Source: Tetragonia tetragonoides
Taxonomy: Eukaryota > Streptophyta > Magnoliopsida > Caryophyllales > Aizoaceae
Assembly (NCBI GenBank): GCA_038025085.1
Contig: CM076142.1
Location: forward strand, 11,320,001-11,384,000
Reading direction: 5' to 3'
DNA: 64,000 nt
Part shown: positions 46,111-59,140 of the stretch, piece by piece
Position numbering within the stretch: position 1 is the stretch's first letter
Layout of the letters: the number at the start of each line of letters is the position of its first letter
Position numbers and translations under genes: made by a program
The notes under the pieces: generated by a model
The model's database searches: none
The model's input: the letters and a program-made list of their open reading frames with translations, nothing else
Told to the model about the DNA's origin: nothing

Positions 46111-47847
46111 GCAATTATATACTATCTATGCAAATGCTACATGTTTTCTGTCAAATTTTCAGCATAGATAATTTAGTAGCTCTTCTACGCTCTGTATCAA
46201 ATGTATATCGACTTCTATTAAGTACTGAGTTCGTACGCATGCTTTAATCGTTTCAAATTTACTATAATTGGTTGATTTAACCGGCTGTTAAGCCACTGTT
46301 AATGTGCATACATGCTTGTGTTTGGTTGTAAGTATTGAGAGAGAGGTGACATTTGAAAGATGTTTCTTGAGATGGATAGTACAGAAATTTAGAAGTGTTC
46401 AAAATAAAAAGGAAAGAAAACACGTAACAGGGCTCTGTTTTGACGCAAAAGCAGAAAAATTGGTGTACATTCCTGAGGAACTTATGAGAGATTGTCAATC
46501 TTCTCCAATATAGTACATCATTTCAATTCTAAGGAGTCTGTAACAGCTAACGATACACGGGATGAATTGCTGAATATATCTCCCTTTCAACATATATTAC
46601 ATTATTGGATGGTGATAATGGCATTTGCTTCTAATTAAAAACATCAAAAGGTTGATATGTATGAGAATATATAATAGTCACCAGTTTATGCCCGCAAAGA
46701 CGAAGATGTGTCAGTTTCACCAGGCGAAACTCGAGGATTTGCCAAGTAGAAACCAATCTGAATTAGCTGAAGAAAAGGAAACAAGTGCAGTTTCATATGA
46801 TCCAAGGCATGTTAATGCAGCAATCAAAGAGCGTTATCTGCATCACTTGGTGTTTCATATAGTGATATCAAAGGAACAAAGATCAACTCCAGATGATGAA
46901 CTGATCAAACATTGGAACCTGGTTTTCATATAGCCAAAAAGCACTCTCAAATCTGCATACCTCCAAACATACGACTCTCCGACAAAACTATTGTGCAATA
47001 TACATAGCTTTGAAACCCACAAAAATCTGCGTCTATTACTCCCTCCTCAAGGCCATCGGTCCATTGCCACTTTCTTCATGCTATTCCATTTTGCTGTTTA
47101 CTTTCCATACATTTCTATCATGACCTTTTGCCAAAAAACATGAGTACTATCTAAAAGTGACACTAATCTCAGGAGTCAGGATGAAGCATTCGCTGTCATA
47201 CAGGGTAGTAGTCGGACTTTGCTAGTAATACACTAACAAATTCTGCATAAGCTTGTCTTCAAAGTTCTTGGGCTCATCACAAAGCCTATACTAATATTCA
47301 CCTTTCTAGTTATAACATTCAGTCTTGGTTCTAAATTCTAATAACCTGGTACATCTTGTAACTTGACTATGTGTAGAGTACATGGAACCAGACTCGTATT
47401 CTCTGCTGGCAATTAATTATGCTCCCATAAAAAACACTATATTTTTGAAGTTAATTGCCAATGGCATATAGTCCTAACCTACCATACTCAGACTCTGCGA
47501 CAGTCTGGGATCTATTAGAAGTGTCTGCCAATTCATGAGTGCATAGACTTTTCTTTTGTCTCCTTTAATATTTTGAAGGATATTGAGTATGTGTCTGAAG
47601 GGTATTGAAGGACAAACTTGAAGAGTTGGGAGAGATGCAATATCTACATCATGTAGTAATAATCAGAGATTCAACAGAAAAAAGTATATATGAATTCTTG
47701 ATTATGTTGGGAGGTCCAGCGAATATTAATGATCCATAAACACTCCAGACAGGTTTGATGCCATCAAACACATACAAATGGAAATCTATATTGTCAATTG
47801 CCATCAACAATAGAAGCCTACCTTGTACAGGAGAACAGGCTAATTGT
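46111..47847. other. Convergent intergenic region between psaE and LPA1-like gene
   Basis: It contains the psaE 3' UTR and the 3' UTR of the minus-strand gene. The 102-residue frame at 46625-46933 shows no family features. Nothing else is recognised. Confidence 0.5.
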
Positions 47848-50439
47848 TCAAACCCTCCCATCAAAACCATCTAGGAGACCTGTCCACATGCCCTTTACTG
47901 GTGGTAGCTGTGCAACAAAAGCATTCCATGGTGGATAACCAACTCCACTGCCTCGAACACGGCCATCCAGGCGTAGGGATATATACCTGCCAGCAATGAA
48001 TGATAGAATTCAGAAGCCTTATTGTAAGTGCTCGCAAAGTACACTTGTAAGTATATGCCTATACGCCCTAGGACAGAATTCATTGCCCAATTCCAAATTG
48101 TTATAATGTTAATCCTCCGTTGTGCAGAATGAAAACTTAAAATGCAGAAGGAAAAGTGAACTTTAATTTTACAAAACTTTTTAATTGAAGAGAATAAAAC
48201 AGAGGTGACTAGCCACAAACAGGCGCTTTCAATGTGGAAATGCAGTTAATAACAATCCCAACAGCCCTAAATAAAACACGCCAGAAAGAAACATGGCAAA
48301 TACTTACACTGGAGACTCAGAAGAGACATTTGCTAGCTTCTTCTGTTCATCTAACCACCTGCAACAGATGGAGAAAATATTTCAGAATAAAAGAAAAAAT
48401 GAATGAACATAAGAAACATCCCAACAAAGGAAACAACAAAATAGAACCTTACTTGGACCATTCAGAAACATCAAAAGGAACCAACTGCCAAAGTCGTCTT
48501 CGTGTCTTGCTTGTCACTGCCACATCTTGGTTCTCATCAAACTCAAATACGGGCAACTCTCCATCGTTTGCAAATGGGACCACTAAGACCCCTCGTTCCA
48601 CAAGGCCTTCTGTAAAAGGTTCACTAAGTTTAAAGGACTCTGCAATGAAGGAGCCAGGACCGGCAAGAATGACAAGGCGTGCAATCCCCCTAAGTGAGCT
48701 TACAGGAATGACTTTCCTTTCATCGATACGAACCTTCAGATTAGAGAGGTTTTCTTCTCTTGAGAGTCGAGCTATCTGTGCATTTTTAGCCTTGTTGTCT
48801 CTACTATATAGAAAGGCAAAGATAGAAACTGCCCCAACATCTATGCCAAGACCCTTGAGTATTTCAGGTACTTCAGCTGCTCTTGATGGATTTGCGAGGG
48901 CACCAATCACTTGTGTGGTAGCAATTAGTCCACCCAGACTACCACTTGCAATGAAAGCAAGGTAAAAAAACATCCGAACAGAGCGGAAAGGAGAGAGAAC
49001 TTCACTTCGTATCTTGGCTGTAGAACTGAAGAACAAAGAAATTCATGATTACTGGGAAGCCATGCTTGCAGAACCTGATAATGAAAGCATTTGGCAAGCT
49101 AGAAAATAAAACATGTACACTGGCCAGCTGCCCTAATCGAAACACATACGTCCACAAAGAACTGTGCTCTCTTTTTTTCCTTTTGATAACTAAGATTTGT
49201 GCTCTCATAACACAGATTTAGTCCGATTTGGACAGAATGGAACAAAAACTGAGCATAACCAAAATGGCTCCTAGGTCTTTCACAACATAATTAGTTGCAG
49301 AGTGCCACAGCGCAAACCCAAGAACTAAGCATCACATCACTGAGTTCACAAAAGTACTACAAAAAACCGAGAGCTATTATGTGATGAACTGAATAGTCCA
49401 CTCCAGTTTAATCCATCATTAAAAGAAAAAAGAAACTAGAAAAAGACTCACACTCTATACATGATCATATTTGAAGCTCTATCAACTTGCATTGCATTTT
49501 GACATCAAGCACTTCTAAGCTGTACTCAGTTACGTCAGCATACACTAGAAGACACAATCACATGTTCTAGCATCACTTAAGAGTTTTAGAGAAAGCAACA
49601 GCATTTTGAAGACAGCTCATATGTATACCATGCCCTACTGAAAACAACCTCGATTTCAGTATCTACACGATCATCTGCACATACATGTATAAGAATGTTC
49701 TCAGTTCAAATCCTAATCTCCTATCTAGTAGTGCTTCATTCTTGATTGATCCAATGTTCCCATGTATCAATAGCCATCTCAATCACTGTATTTCATATAC
49801 AAATTCCACTTTGATTTTTGATAACTTAGATCATTCTAGTGTTCCTCCCCGTTATTGAGCAACTCAGTCTCAGTTTCAACAAGATTTAAACATATTCTAA
49901 GGCCCCTCCATTATTTCTCTCAACCTAAAACAACTCACATTGACAAAATATAAGCCAATGTCACAGATTTTCAAGAGGGGCTAACATTTCAAGCTTAAAA
50001 CTTAATCTAGACCCAATTTGACCAATGTCTCATACAAAGCATGAAAGCAATCATCATGTAGCAATTTGTTATGATACTTTGTACACTTTAACAACAACCC
50101 AAAATCATGAACTTGTCAAGAACCCAGAATCATTACATTGTAAAAGAAAAGAAAAACCCAATCACCAAGAAACAACAAAAGGGATAATCAGCCAAGAAAA
50201 AAGGCAGATAATGAGAGAGAAAGGAACCTGATATCAGAAGAAGTAGAAGGTTTATCATTGGCAGCAGAACAAGTAATAGTAGAAAAACGGCGTCGTATAG
50301 GTCCATGACCAGAAATAATGGAGTGAGAAATTTTCCCATGACATAAAACTTGGAGGGAAATTCCTGAGTTCCCATTTTCATGGTAAAAATTGGGGCGTGC
50401 CCATCTCAGAAAATGAGCAGATTGGGCCACTGACGCCAT
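47848..50439 (-). CDS. LOW PSII ACCUMULATION1-like plastid membrane protein
   Basis: Exons 50439-50228, 49025-48453, 48358-48308 and 47986-47848 have matching phases (2, 2, 2), giving 324 residues. The N-terminus (MASVAQSAHFLRWARP..IRRRFSTITCSA) looks like a transit peptide. The conserved LPA1/DUF3493 part starts STAKIRSEVLSPFRSVRMFFYLAFIASGSLGGLI (first membrane span), then ALANPSRAAEVPEILKGLGIDVGAVSIFAFLYSRD (second span). A stromal-type tail ends in YISLRLDGRVRG..GYPPWNAFVAQLPPVKGMWTGLLDGFDGRV. LPA1 assists photosystem II assembly. This protein lacks the TPR region of LPA1 itself and matches the shorter relative near psaE in Arabidopsis (At4g28740, from memory). It is convergent with psaE. 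Confidence 0.9.
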
Positions 50440-52250
50440 GAATATTGGAAGAACATAGGCAAAAAAGGGAACAGATTTGATTTTTTTTTCTGTTCTTTTT
50501 CTTTTTCGTGTCATTGGAACAGATTGAGGCTTGGAATTTGCAAATTCTGGATGACTAGTATGGTGCCACGGTGCCCGTTTAAGTTACCCAAATTCTTGCC
50601 TAATCTCATGATTAGGAAGGACCCTAATCTTATTATGGGGTGATAATAAATGTGCAAGTGGGAGAGGGGGAAGGAGAGAGAGTGGTGAGGAAGGAGAGAG
50701 AAAGGAAGAGGAAGAAGAGAAGAAGTAGGGAGGTTCCAACTCTTGAGATCCTGATTTAACCATTGTTTAAGTTATTTTTTTTTGGAAAAACCCTTTATGC
50801 CACTTGGCTTTTCTTCTAGTGGACAGCGCCAACAAACCGTATCGGTTTGAGATTATTAGTTAATCCGAGATTATTAGTTTATATTCTCACAAAGACACGT
50901 AAAAACCACTCAAATTCACCTTTTTAAAATCTTAAAAACTCATTTGAGGCGGTCTCACACATAAGGCGTAATTCCTGTGAGTAAATGATGATATCACAGT
51001 ACAAAAAAGTAAACTCATATCATTTTTACTTTGAGGGGATGTGTTTAATTACTAATTAATCAATAACCAGTTAACCACGCATAAGACACATTTGACATTA
51101 TAATACACACTTATCATAAGGGGACTCTATTTTCTTGGGTGAAATTAGGCAGTTCTAGTTTAAAGGTTCTTCTTATATTGGGATGCTAATTGATATCCAT
51201 TTGTTGAAAATCCACACCATTCGATCCATTATAAATGAATATGGATTAACTTAAATGACAATAATAATGGATAATTAGATATTTGATCGGATATGGATAA
51301 TGGGCTCTCATCCATTATCCATCCATTTACAATCAAAATTTGTTTTGCTGTCTTTTTAATAAAATGTATAAACAAGTGAAATTTTATTGATAGATAAATA
51401 AAATGAAAAGGGTAACAATGTCGAAAATTAACTCATTCATCGTATTTTGCAAAATATTACTGTAATGGTCAAAGGATGTCAGTTAACTTGGAAAAGAAAT
51501 CATGTATGACAATCACAGAACTAAGTAATGAGCATTAAGCATTGTTTTATGTAATCGTCATATAAAGTACCATGTATACATTTTATTTTATTGAATGATA
51601 GCAAATTAAATTTGTGCCTCCAATTATCACGCTATTTGTTGATTAGTGAATTATACAACATTAATTTCACCCTATAACAATGATCAAATACTGTTATTGG
51701 GCACTATATATGAAGTAGATTGCATATATACTTCACACATCTAGTGACTTTATTGAGAGTAGGGATGAAAAGGGTCATGAAAATTCAATGATATGTCAAG
51801 TTATCATTTCATAACCTCTTAATTTAAAACATTAACTACTTTCAAAAATATGATTATTGCCTATAATAACACAATATAAATCTTGAACTATCATAAGCTT
51901 ACATCATTTGAAAAAATAATTGCTTTTTAGTTTATTGTCAGATAGAAGGCAAAAGAAATTATTAGATGTATAAAATTATATCAACTTAAACATAGCAAAT
52001 CTAGACATAATAGACGCCCAGAAAATGTTAGTACAATATAAAGATATAATATTGCGACAATCAAATTTATAAAATGTTTAACCAAATATGATTTTAAACC
52101 ATGCATCAAACGAAAACACAAGATAGTCCTACATAGCAAGCTTTCATCTGGAAACTTATAGGAATACTTTATATTAATTTATTTTACACGACTAATAATA
52201 ACAATACTACTAACGACTAGTCATGTAAGCATGATTGTACTTCAACTTAT
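50440..52250. other. Intergenic, no gene seen
   Basis: 50650-50730 is a purine-rich 'gggagagggggaaggagag' tract upstream of the LPA1-like gene. The rest to 52250 is AT-rich without supported coding sequence. Confidence 0.5.
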
Positions 52251-52314
52251 TTATGCATGTACATATGAGTATATTATAACAAACTCATAATTGTAACTTA
52301 ATTGAAACAAGTAT

Positions 52315-53835
52315 CTATGGAGAAACCCTATAGATACCACCGTTGTCGCTGCTATCATTGATTTCTGTATTACCTCGAACAACACCTCTATCTCCAACAC
52401 CACCACCACCACCACCACCTCCTCCGATTCCACCACCGACACCACCACCTCCTCCGATTCCACCACCGACACCACCACCAAGACCACCTCCAACCCCAAC
52501 TCCACCACCAGCCCCAACTCCACCTCCAACTCCACCACCAGCTCCTCCACCACCACCTACGCCACCTCCAACTCCACCGCCGGCTCCAACACTACCTCCA
52601 ACTCCACCACCACCTCCAACACCGCCTCCGATTCCACCTCCACCACCTACCCCTCCTCCAACTCCACCTCCGCCTCCAGCTCCAATCCCTCCACCACCAC
52701 CACCTCTTCCACGACCACTACCTCCTCCTGATCGACCTCCACCCCCACCGCCGCCTCCAACACCACCAACTCCACCTCCTCCAGCTCCAACACCACCACC
52801 AACGCCACCTCCACCACTACCTCCACCTCCAACACCTACACCTCCACCTCCACCTGCTCCACCACCTACACCGCCGCCTATACCTCCTCTTCCACCTGCC
52901 CCACCTCCACCTCCAATCCCACCACCGCCTCCAACGCCACTTCCGGCACTACCTCCACCTCCACCCGCTCCACCACCTACACCGCCACCTATACCTCCTC
53001 TTCCACCTGCCCCACCACCAACTCCAACGCCACCTCCAACACTACCTCCACCTCCAACACCAACACCTCCACCTGCTCCACCACCTGTGCCGCCACCTAT
53101 ACCTCCTCCCCCACCTGCACCACCTCCACCTCCAATCCCACCGCCAACACCACCTCCACCTCCAATCCCACCGCCAACACCACCTCCACCGCCAACACCA
53201 CCACCTCCGGCTCCTCCTCCACCACCACGTCCTCTAGATCTTCCACTGGAACCACCACCGCCACCAAAACCTCCTCCTGCTCCACCACCACCCCCTACAC
53301 CAACACCTCCACCTGCTCCACCACCACCACCAACACCTCCACCCGCTCCACCACCCACACCGCCACCTCCACCTCCTCTCCCACCTGCACCACCTCCACC
53401 TCCAAGCCCACCACCTACACTACCTTCACCGCCACCACCACCCCCTATGGCTCCTCCCCCACCACCAAAACCACCACCGCCTTCACCACCACTACCACTA
53501 CCCCCACCACCTCCGCCTCCTCCTCTCCATCTTCCTCCACTTTCACCTCTACCACCACCACTACCTTCATAACCACATCCGGTTAAATGTCCTTCCCCTA
53601 CACTAGCACATGCACCAACATGGTCAACATTTCTAACTTGTCCACCTCTAACCTTATTGGTTAATCCAACATGATCACCAACTCCACCTCTATTCCACCC
53701 TCTATTTTCACTTAATATAATGTCTTCCTCGCCAAGTAATAGTCGACCTTGTGCTTTCCACATAAATAGGAGTGCAAATAACACTCCAACACTCATAAAA
53801 GACCTTTGCATGGTTTTCACTCGTGAAGGAAACAT
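52315..53835 (-). CDS. Secreted glycine-rich cell-wall protein (GRP class I)
   Basis: 506 residues in one exon. Residues 9-29 (MQRSFMSVGVLFALLFMWKAQG) are a signal peptide, followed by RLLLGEEDIILSENRGWNRGG and a Cys-containing segment (GACASVGEGHLTGCGYEG). After that come about 390 residues of GGGxGGG repeats (GGGVGGGIGGGGGAGG) to a short tail ending in DNGGIYRVSP. Such proteins strengthen vascular and wounded walls. A TATA-like 'tatatatataat' on the minus strand (about 53866-53876) lies only 30-40 bp before the first ATG, so the true start may be the ninth codon (ATG at 53811). The complementary strand is open for 409 codons (Pro-rich), a compositional artefact. Confidence 0.9.
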   Translation of the reverse strand: MFPSRVKTMQRSFMSVGVLFALLFMWKAQGRLLLGEEDIILSENRGWNRGGVGDHVGLTNKVRGGQVRNVDHVGACASVGEGHLTGCGYEGSGGGRGESGGRWRGGGGGGGGSGSGGEGGGGFGGGGGAIGGGGGGEGSVGGGLGGGGGAGGRGGGGGGVGGGAGGGVGGGGGAGGGVGVGGGGGAGGGFGGGGGSSGRSRGRGGGGGAGGGGVGGGGGVGGGIGGGGGVGGGIGGGGGAGGGGGIGGGTGGGAGGGVGVGGGGSVGGGVGVGGGAGGRGGIGGGVGGGAGGGGGSAGSGVGGGGGIGGGGGAGGRGGIGGGVGGGAGGGGGVGVGGGGSGGGGVGGGVGAGGGGVGGVGGGGGGGGRSGGGSGRGRGGGGGGIGAGGGGGVGGGVGGGGGIGGGVGGGGGVGGSVGAGGGVGGGVGGGGGAGGGVGGGVGAGGGVGVGGGLGGGVGGGIGGGGGVGGGIGGGGGGGGGVGDRGVVRGNTEINDSSDNGGIYRVSP

Positions 53836-55529
53836 CTAACAACAATAGGATGCCAAATATTGTGTATTATATATATGCGTTGTGTTTTTCTATAATAATT
53901 TGGTATAAGTGCCTCTATACCTTATCTCTTATGATCTTATATTGATTGTAAGTACATAAGCAACGAGCTAGTTAGCTTATTTATAGCTAGAGGAAGTCCA
54001 AAAGAAGTTTTGAGCATGCATGTTTACGTGTTAACCTTGGCCCCCATGTATGTAGGAACTTCAAGCTTTGGTTGACCAAGTGGCAAGACGGCAGGTACCT
54101 TTGTTTTACTTGATTAACATTATCAGCCATATTTAGTGCTCTTCACCACTAGTAAGCTTGTAGTGGTAATTCTTTTTGAATGAAGGTAGTGTTACAAGTT
54201 ACCATCTGTCCCATTGAAATAGTTAGTGCTAGTTTTCCCTAGAAACCAAAATACTGTAATGGCTTTTGATGTTTTGTCACAGTTTAATGATGCCCACTTT
54301 GGTTAGTGCTGGGTAAATCTCACAGTCATTGCAACACTTGTTTAATTCTTATCTTCCCGCGTTTTTTCGTTCTCACTAGCTAGTTATGACCGGTACTAAT
54401 TAATTTCATAAGTAATATATTTTAGAAAAAATTGTCGAAACCCTCTTGTATAACACAAAAACTATACAACAAGTCTTGTATGAGACCAATTCACAAAACT
54501 ATGGGAGTCACTATTTCGAAATATAGGGGTCACGCACTTATGTGATTAGTGACTATTATTTTATTGAAAAATGACCCCGTCTCACCAAAAGTCACGGATT
54601 GACCGTCTTAAATATATAAGATTTTTTGAAAACCATATACCTTGTAAATTATTTTTATTTTTTATTTTATAAGGTAAATTTATAACTTTTACAAACAACA
54701 ACAAGTCTTATGGGAGACCAACTCACAAAAAATTATGGTTACTTTTTGAAAATGTATATGGTCACTTTTGGTGAGCAGTGACACTTATTTTATTCGAAAG
54801 TGACCCATTGTCTCACCAAAAATTATGGACAAACCGTCTTATAGAAGTTTTTGTGTACAAACACGAAAAGAAGTCAAATTATGCTATTACATTTAGTCTT
54901 TTTGTTAAGTGTGCATTTGTTGTACCTTTGGAGTTTTTTTTTTTTTTTTTGGGTTCATACGCATTCACCGTCAATCGCAATGACTATTTTTTCACGCGGG
55001 CTTGTAGACACCTCAAAGGGTGAGACAACTGGCGAAGACATTTAAAACTTCATGCCCAAAGCGAGATTCAAACCTTTAGAGGTAGTCATTAAGTGATTCC
55101 AAATTGCTCTTTAATGGTTTGTAACTCAAGATCATGAGTTCGATTCCCTTATTACCATCTGAGAGCTATACCTTCATTCAAAAAGACTTGAGATACGAGG
55201 AACAAACAATATCGCAGCAATCCTATTAAGTGTACTGTTCTTCCTCCAGCTACTTAGCTTCTTTTATGTAGCTACGATTTGTCATGGTCAGTAAAAGTTT
55301 CTTAATTACCAAAAGAAATCAATAAATGGGTCAACCATACAAGTTAGATAGGAAATTTTAAAGACTACTTAACTAAATCATTCAAATCAGAATAGAAAAT
55401 TTCAAAAATAGACATAAACAGAAAAATTCTTAACGTTCTGGTATGCATACATATATTACCACCACTTCAAATTAGCATATGTATGAACCAGAAGCTACAC
55501 AGAAAATTTGAGATTAAAATAAAGTAAAA
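53836..55529. other. Intergenic with two copies of a dispersed repeat
   Basis: 54465-54620 and 54697-54845 resemble each other ('aagtctta.gggagaccaa.tcacaaaa', 'gtctcaccaaaagtcacgga..gaccgtctta') and fragments at 8710-8990. At about 55095-55175 there is a box-B-like 'gagttcgattccc', perhaps a SINE remnant. No gene. Confidence 0.5.
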
Positions 55530-56235
55530 ATGGAAGAACTCAAATTATATGGCGCTGGACCAAGTCCTTATTGTTACAGGGTCATCTGGGCTTTGGAACT
55601 CAAGGGTTTGAAATATCTATACATAGCAGAGGACCTCTCTTATAAGAGCGACCCAACTCCTCGAGTGCAACCCTGTTTACAAGAAAGTATCAGTGCTTGT
55701 TCATGGTGGAAAACTGATCTCCTAGTCGAATGTGATTCTTGAGTACAATGAGGAGACATGGCCACACCACGCTTTCTTTCCGGCCACAAGACCCTCATCA
55801 GAGGGCGCTTGCTCGGTTTTGGATCAAGTTCATGGAGGACAAGGTACCCACTTCCTCTCATCACCTCTTAGCTTTTACTTCTAATTAAAAACTATGACAA
55901 ATTGTGCACATACTCTCCTAATTGAAGTACTTTGGCGTTCTATCTATCCGTTGGGTAAGACCATTTGAAAGCTATAGAGGAAGTGAAGGAGTAGCTCACG
56001 ATCTTGGAAGAGCAAGCTCTTGAAGACAAGAAGTTCTTCAGCGCGCGGCTATGAAGTTGGGTTAGTGGACTTAGCCTGCGGATGGTTGGCTTGTTGGTTT
56101 CAAGTGGTTGAAGACAGTATGTGTGCAAATAATAGATAGCAGCAGTTTCCTCGTTTGAAGTCATGGGCTGAGAACTTCAACAATGTGCTGCCTGGAATAA
56201 AGGAGAACCTCCCTGATCGAGGACTCGAGGCCTAA
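55530..56235 (+). pseudogene. Tau-class glutathione S-transferase pseudogene
   Basis: It starts like the intact gene downstream ([30 protein letters not shown]). A frameshift follows near 55660, an in-frame stop within the glutathione-site region (KLIS then TAG, 55731), and a second frameshift before ARFWIKFMEDK (about 55810). The second exon (about 55965-56235, HLKAIEEVKE, then a stop, LTILEEQALEDKKFF.. to NVLPGIKENLPDRGLEA) is also broken. It is a tandem duplicate of 57492-58515. Confidence 0.9.
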
Positions 56236-57107
56236 GTACTATAAGCAGAAGAGAGATACACTCCTCTGTCAACCAATTTAGCATGAAGGGTGGTTAAATC
56301 ACAAGTCAACAACAATCCAGCATCTTTCACCATAAGGCAAGTTTTTTTAGGGCACCTCCTATCGGAACGCTTGAGTATTCCAGGAAATAATTACTGCAGG
56401 TGCTTTGTAGGCTGGTGCATAAGTTCACCAGTGAGCCAAAATTCTCTTCTAGGTGTATTGAAGTTAGGCTATCAATGGTTGTCCTTTTTATGTTTATTGA
56501 GCTCTAGGTCTTATTAGCAACCCTGGCCCAAACATTTTAGAGACCCTACCGCGAAATAAAAATGAGAGCTCCTAAGGCATCAATAGCGTATTTATCTGAA
56601 ATTGGGGTGATAGTGCAATGACGCACCTCTCACTTCAACAAACATTTGGGGGTTAAGTATCATAACCAGAATGAAGGCCCCTAGGTAAAGATGATTAGAT
56701 AAGATAGTCTAATACTAGTAAAATACAATTTTTCTCATCTCTCCCTCTCCATCCTCCCTTTCTCACCTCTACATCTCCTCGATCACTACAATGATCGCAT
56801 TTCATTACTACCAGTAAACAACACCTTGAGTGTTAAGAATCTTCGTTTACCCAAATACCGACATATGCATATCAACCAAAGGTTCAAAGGAAACAAGCTA
56901 AGCAATTACATGAAAACCAACACAGCACAATCTTAATCCCCACTGTGACTTTTTGTCTCAGATTATAGGGCGGCAAACTAGCCTAAAAATTGATATGACA
57001 GATCAACTATATTCAGACCTTGCTCTTGGCTACATAGCCTAAACTCCCTTAAATGAGTCCAGAAATGGGCCATCAACAAAACGACATCAAACCGAGTTTA
57101 AATTACC

Positions 57108-57146
<39 letters not shown>

Positions 57147-57491
57147 ATCGAAGAACTTTCAGAAACTATTTTCTAAGAGCAATCTTTGACGGCAACGCAT
57201 TTTATATTACTTTAGTTAATAGTATTCGTTAAAGCTCTTATGTGAAAGAAATAGTATAAGAAAGGGTACATGCAATAGATTAATCTTATCAGAAAGTACT
57301 AGTTCATCAGTCACGTCATTACAAGAATATATATAAAATACTAACCAGCCACAGAACATTCGGATAGTCAAAAAGAGGCTGCAATAATGCAAAACTTCCC
57401 AGAACATTCAGATAAAAAAGCGTAACCCCAAAAGAAACATTGAATCTTTTCTCAGGGAACCAAACAGAAACAAGCACAGATCAGAACAGAC
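56236..57491. other. Intergenic between GST copies, no gene
   Basis: A poly(A) run at 57108-57145 may mark the end of a retroposed sequence, but I cannot define one. Otherwise nothing is recognised. Confidence 0.45.
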
Positions 57492-58515
57492 ATGGACGAA
57501 GTGAGATTGTTGGGAGCTTGGTCTAGTGTGTACTGTCACAGAGTTATATGGGCTTTGAAACTGAAGGGTGTCATGTATGATTACACAGAGGAAAATTTAG
57601 CAAATAAGAGTGATGATCTTTTACAATATAATCCAGTTTATCAGAAAATACCGGTCCTCATTCATAATGGAAAAGCTATTGCTGAATCCATTATTATTCT
57701 CGAGTATATTGAAGAGATATGGCCACAGAATTCGCTGCTTCCAGCTGATCCTTATGAGAAGGCCATGGCACGATTTTGGACAAAATTTTCAGAAGATAAG
57801 GTAAGTTTAGATTTCTAAATCCTTTACCTACTTTTCTTCTATGGTATTTTTCAATGTAAATTTAGCAAATTAGGAAGTGATGTTATAAGCTTTTGTTCAT
57901 AAGAACACTACACACTCCAATGGATTCGTATATGATCGCAACCTCATAACGTCATTCACTTCCTGGAACAATCATTATTCTTGCTAAGGAGTGAGATGAT
58001 GGAAATAATATCATATACACGAGCTCTAATCTCAAAGTTTTTTTCATACTACTCAAATCAAGCTAGCAAATAAAAGTATTGTATCAGGCAAGGTCATATG
58101 CAGCATCAGATATTCCAAAGCAATTCTAAATCTAGAATAATTCTTTATGGTGCAGAGCCCAACATTTTACTCTTACTTCCGAGCTGTAGGGGAGGAGCAA
58201 AAGAAGTTAGCAAAAGAAGCTAAAGATCTGCTAAAAATAATAGAAGAGAAAGGGTTAGGAGAGAAGAAATTCTTTGGTGGGGACCAAATAGGGCTTACTG
58301 ATATATGCTTAGGATGGATTGCTTGCACTCTGGAAGTAACGCAAGAAGTAGCTGGAATCAAACTAATGGAATCGGACAACCTCCGAAGCTTACATGCATG
58401 GAGCAAGAGATTTAAGGAACATCCAGTGATCAAAGAGAACCTCCCTAACAAGAACAAGATGTTGGCCTACTTCAAAGGATTGAGAGAGAGATTAACTGCA
58501 TCTCAAGCATCCTAG
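57492..58515 (+). CDS. Tau-class glutathione S-transferase
   Basis: Exons 57492-57800 and 58156-58515 (phase 0) give 222 residues, the usual tau length with the single intron at the usual place. The N-terminal thioredoxin-fold domain has [18 protein letters not shown], with the catalytic Ser in the WSS motif. [32 protein letters not shown] carries the cis-Pro loop (IPVL) and the Glu-Ser glutathione contacts (AES). The C-terminal helical domain follows ([11 protein letters not shown].. [16 protein letters not shown].. [19 protein letters not shown]). Tau GSTs conjugate glutathione to xenobiotics and stress products in the cytosol. It sits in tandem with a dead copy 1.3 kb upstream. Confidence 0.94.
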
Positions 58516-58589
58516 TTAAGTGGCATTCATATGTAGGCACTATTCTCATAACAATTAATGTAACTTGAATTGCGTACTATGCTATTTTA

Positions 58590-59140
58590 TGTTTATTATG
58601 TTTATGTTTATTATTCTCATAGCAATTAATGTAACGTGAATATACTATTGTATGTTTATGTTGTTTATGTTTATGGTGTGTTTATTATGTTTTTCGTGTT
58701 TGTGTTTGTTTATGTTTTTATGTTTATGGTATGTTTATAATGTTTTTTGTTTTTGTGTTTGTGTTTGTGTTTGTTTATGTTTATGATTATGCTTAAGTTT
58801 ATGTGTTTGTGTTTATGATTTTATTTTTTTATGTTTATATATATATGTTTGTGTTTTTTTTTTTTTGTTTTTTTTTTTTTTTTTGTGTTTATGTTTATTT
58901 ATTTAATTTTTTTTTAATGTTTTTATGTTTGTATTTTGTATTTATGTTTATGTTTTTATATTTATGTTTATGTTTATATGTTATGTTTATGTTCATATTT
59001 ATGTTTATATGTTTATGTTTATATTTATGTTTTTATGTTTGTTCTTTATGTTTATGTTTTTATTTTTATGTTTATGTTTTTATGCTTGTTTTATTATATT
59101 TATGTTTATGTTTCTATGTTTATGTTAATGTTTTATGTTT
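58590..59140. repeat. (TTTATG)n-type degenerate minisatellite
   Basis: About 550 bp of tttatg/tgtttatgtt repeats with poly(T) runs, just after the GST stop. Frames such as MFVFMILFFYVYIYMF are spurious. They encode only Phe, Tyr, Val, Cys and Leu. Confidence 0.93.

Noticed and set aside
52343..53572. 409-codon proline-rich frame on the plus strand
   Set aside because: It is the complement of the glycine-rich protein. GGN codons read in reverse as NCC, so a long Pro-rich frame is automatic.
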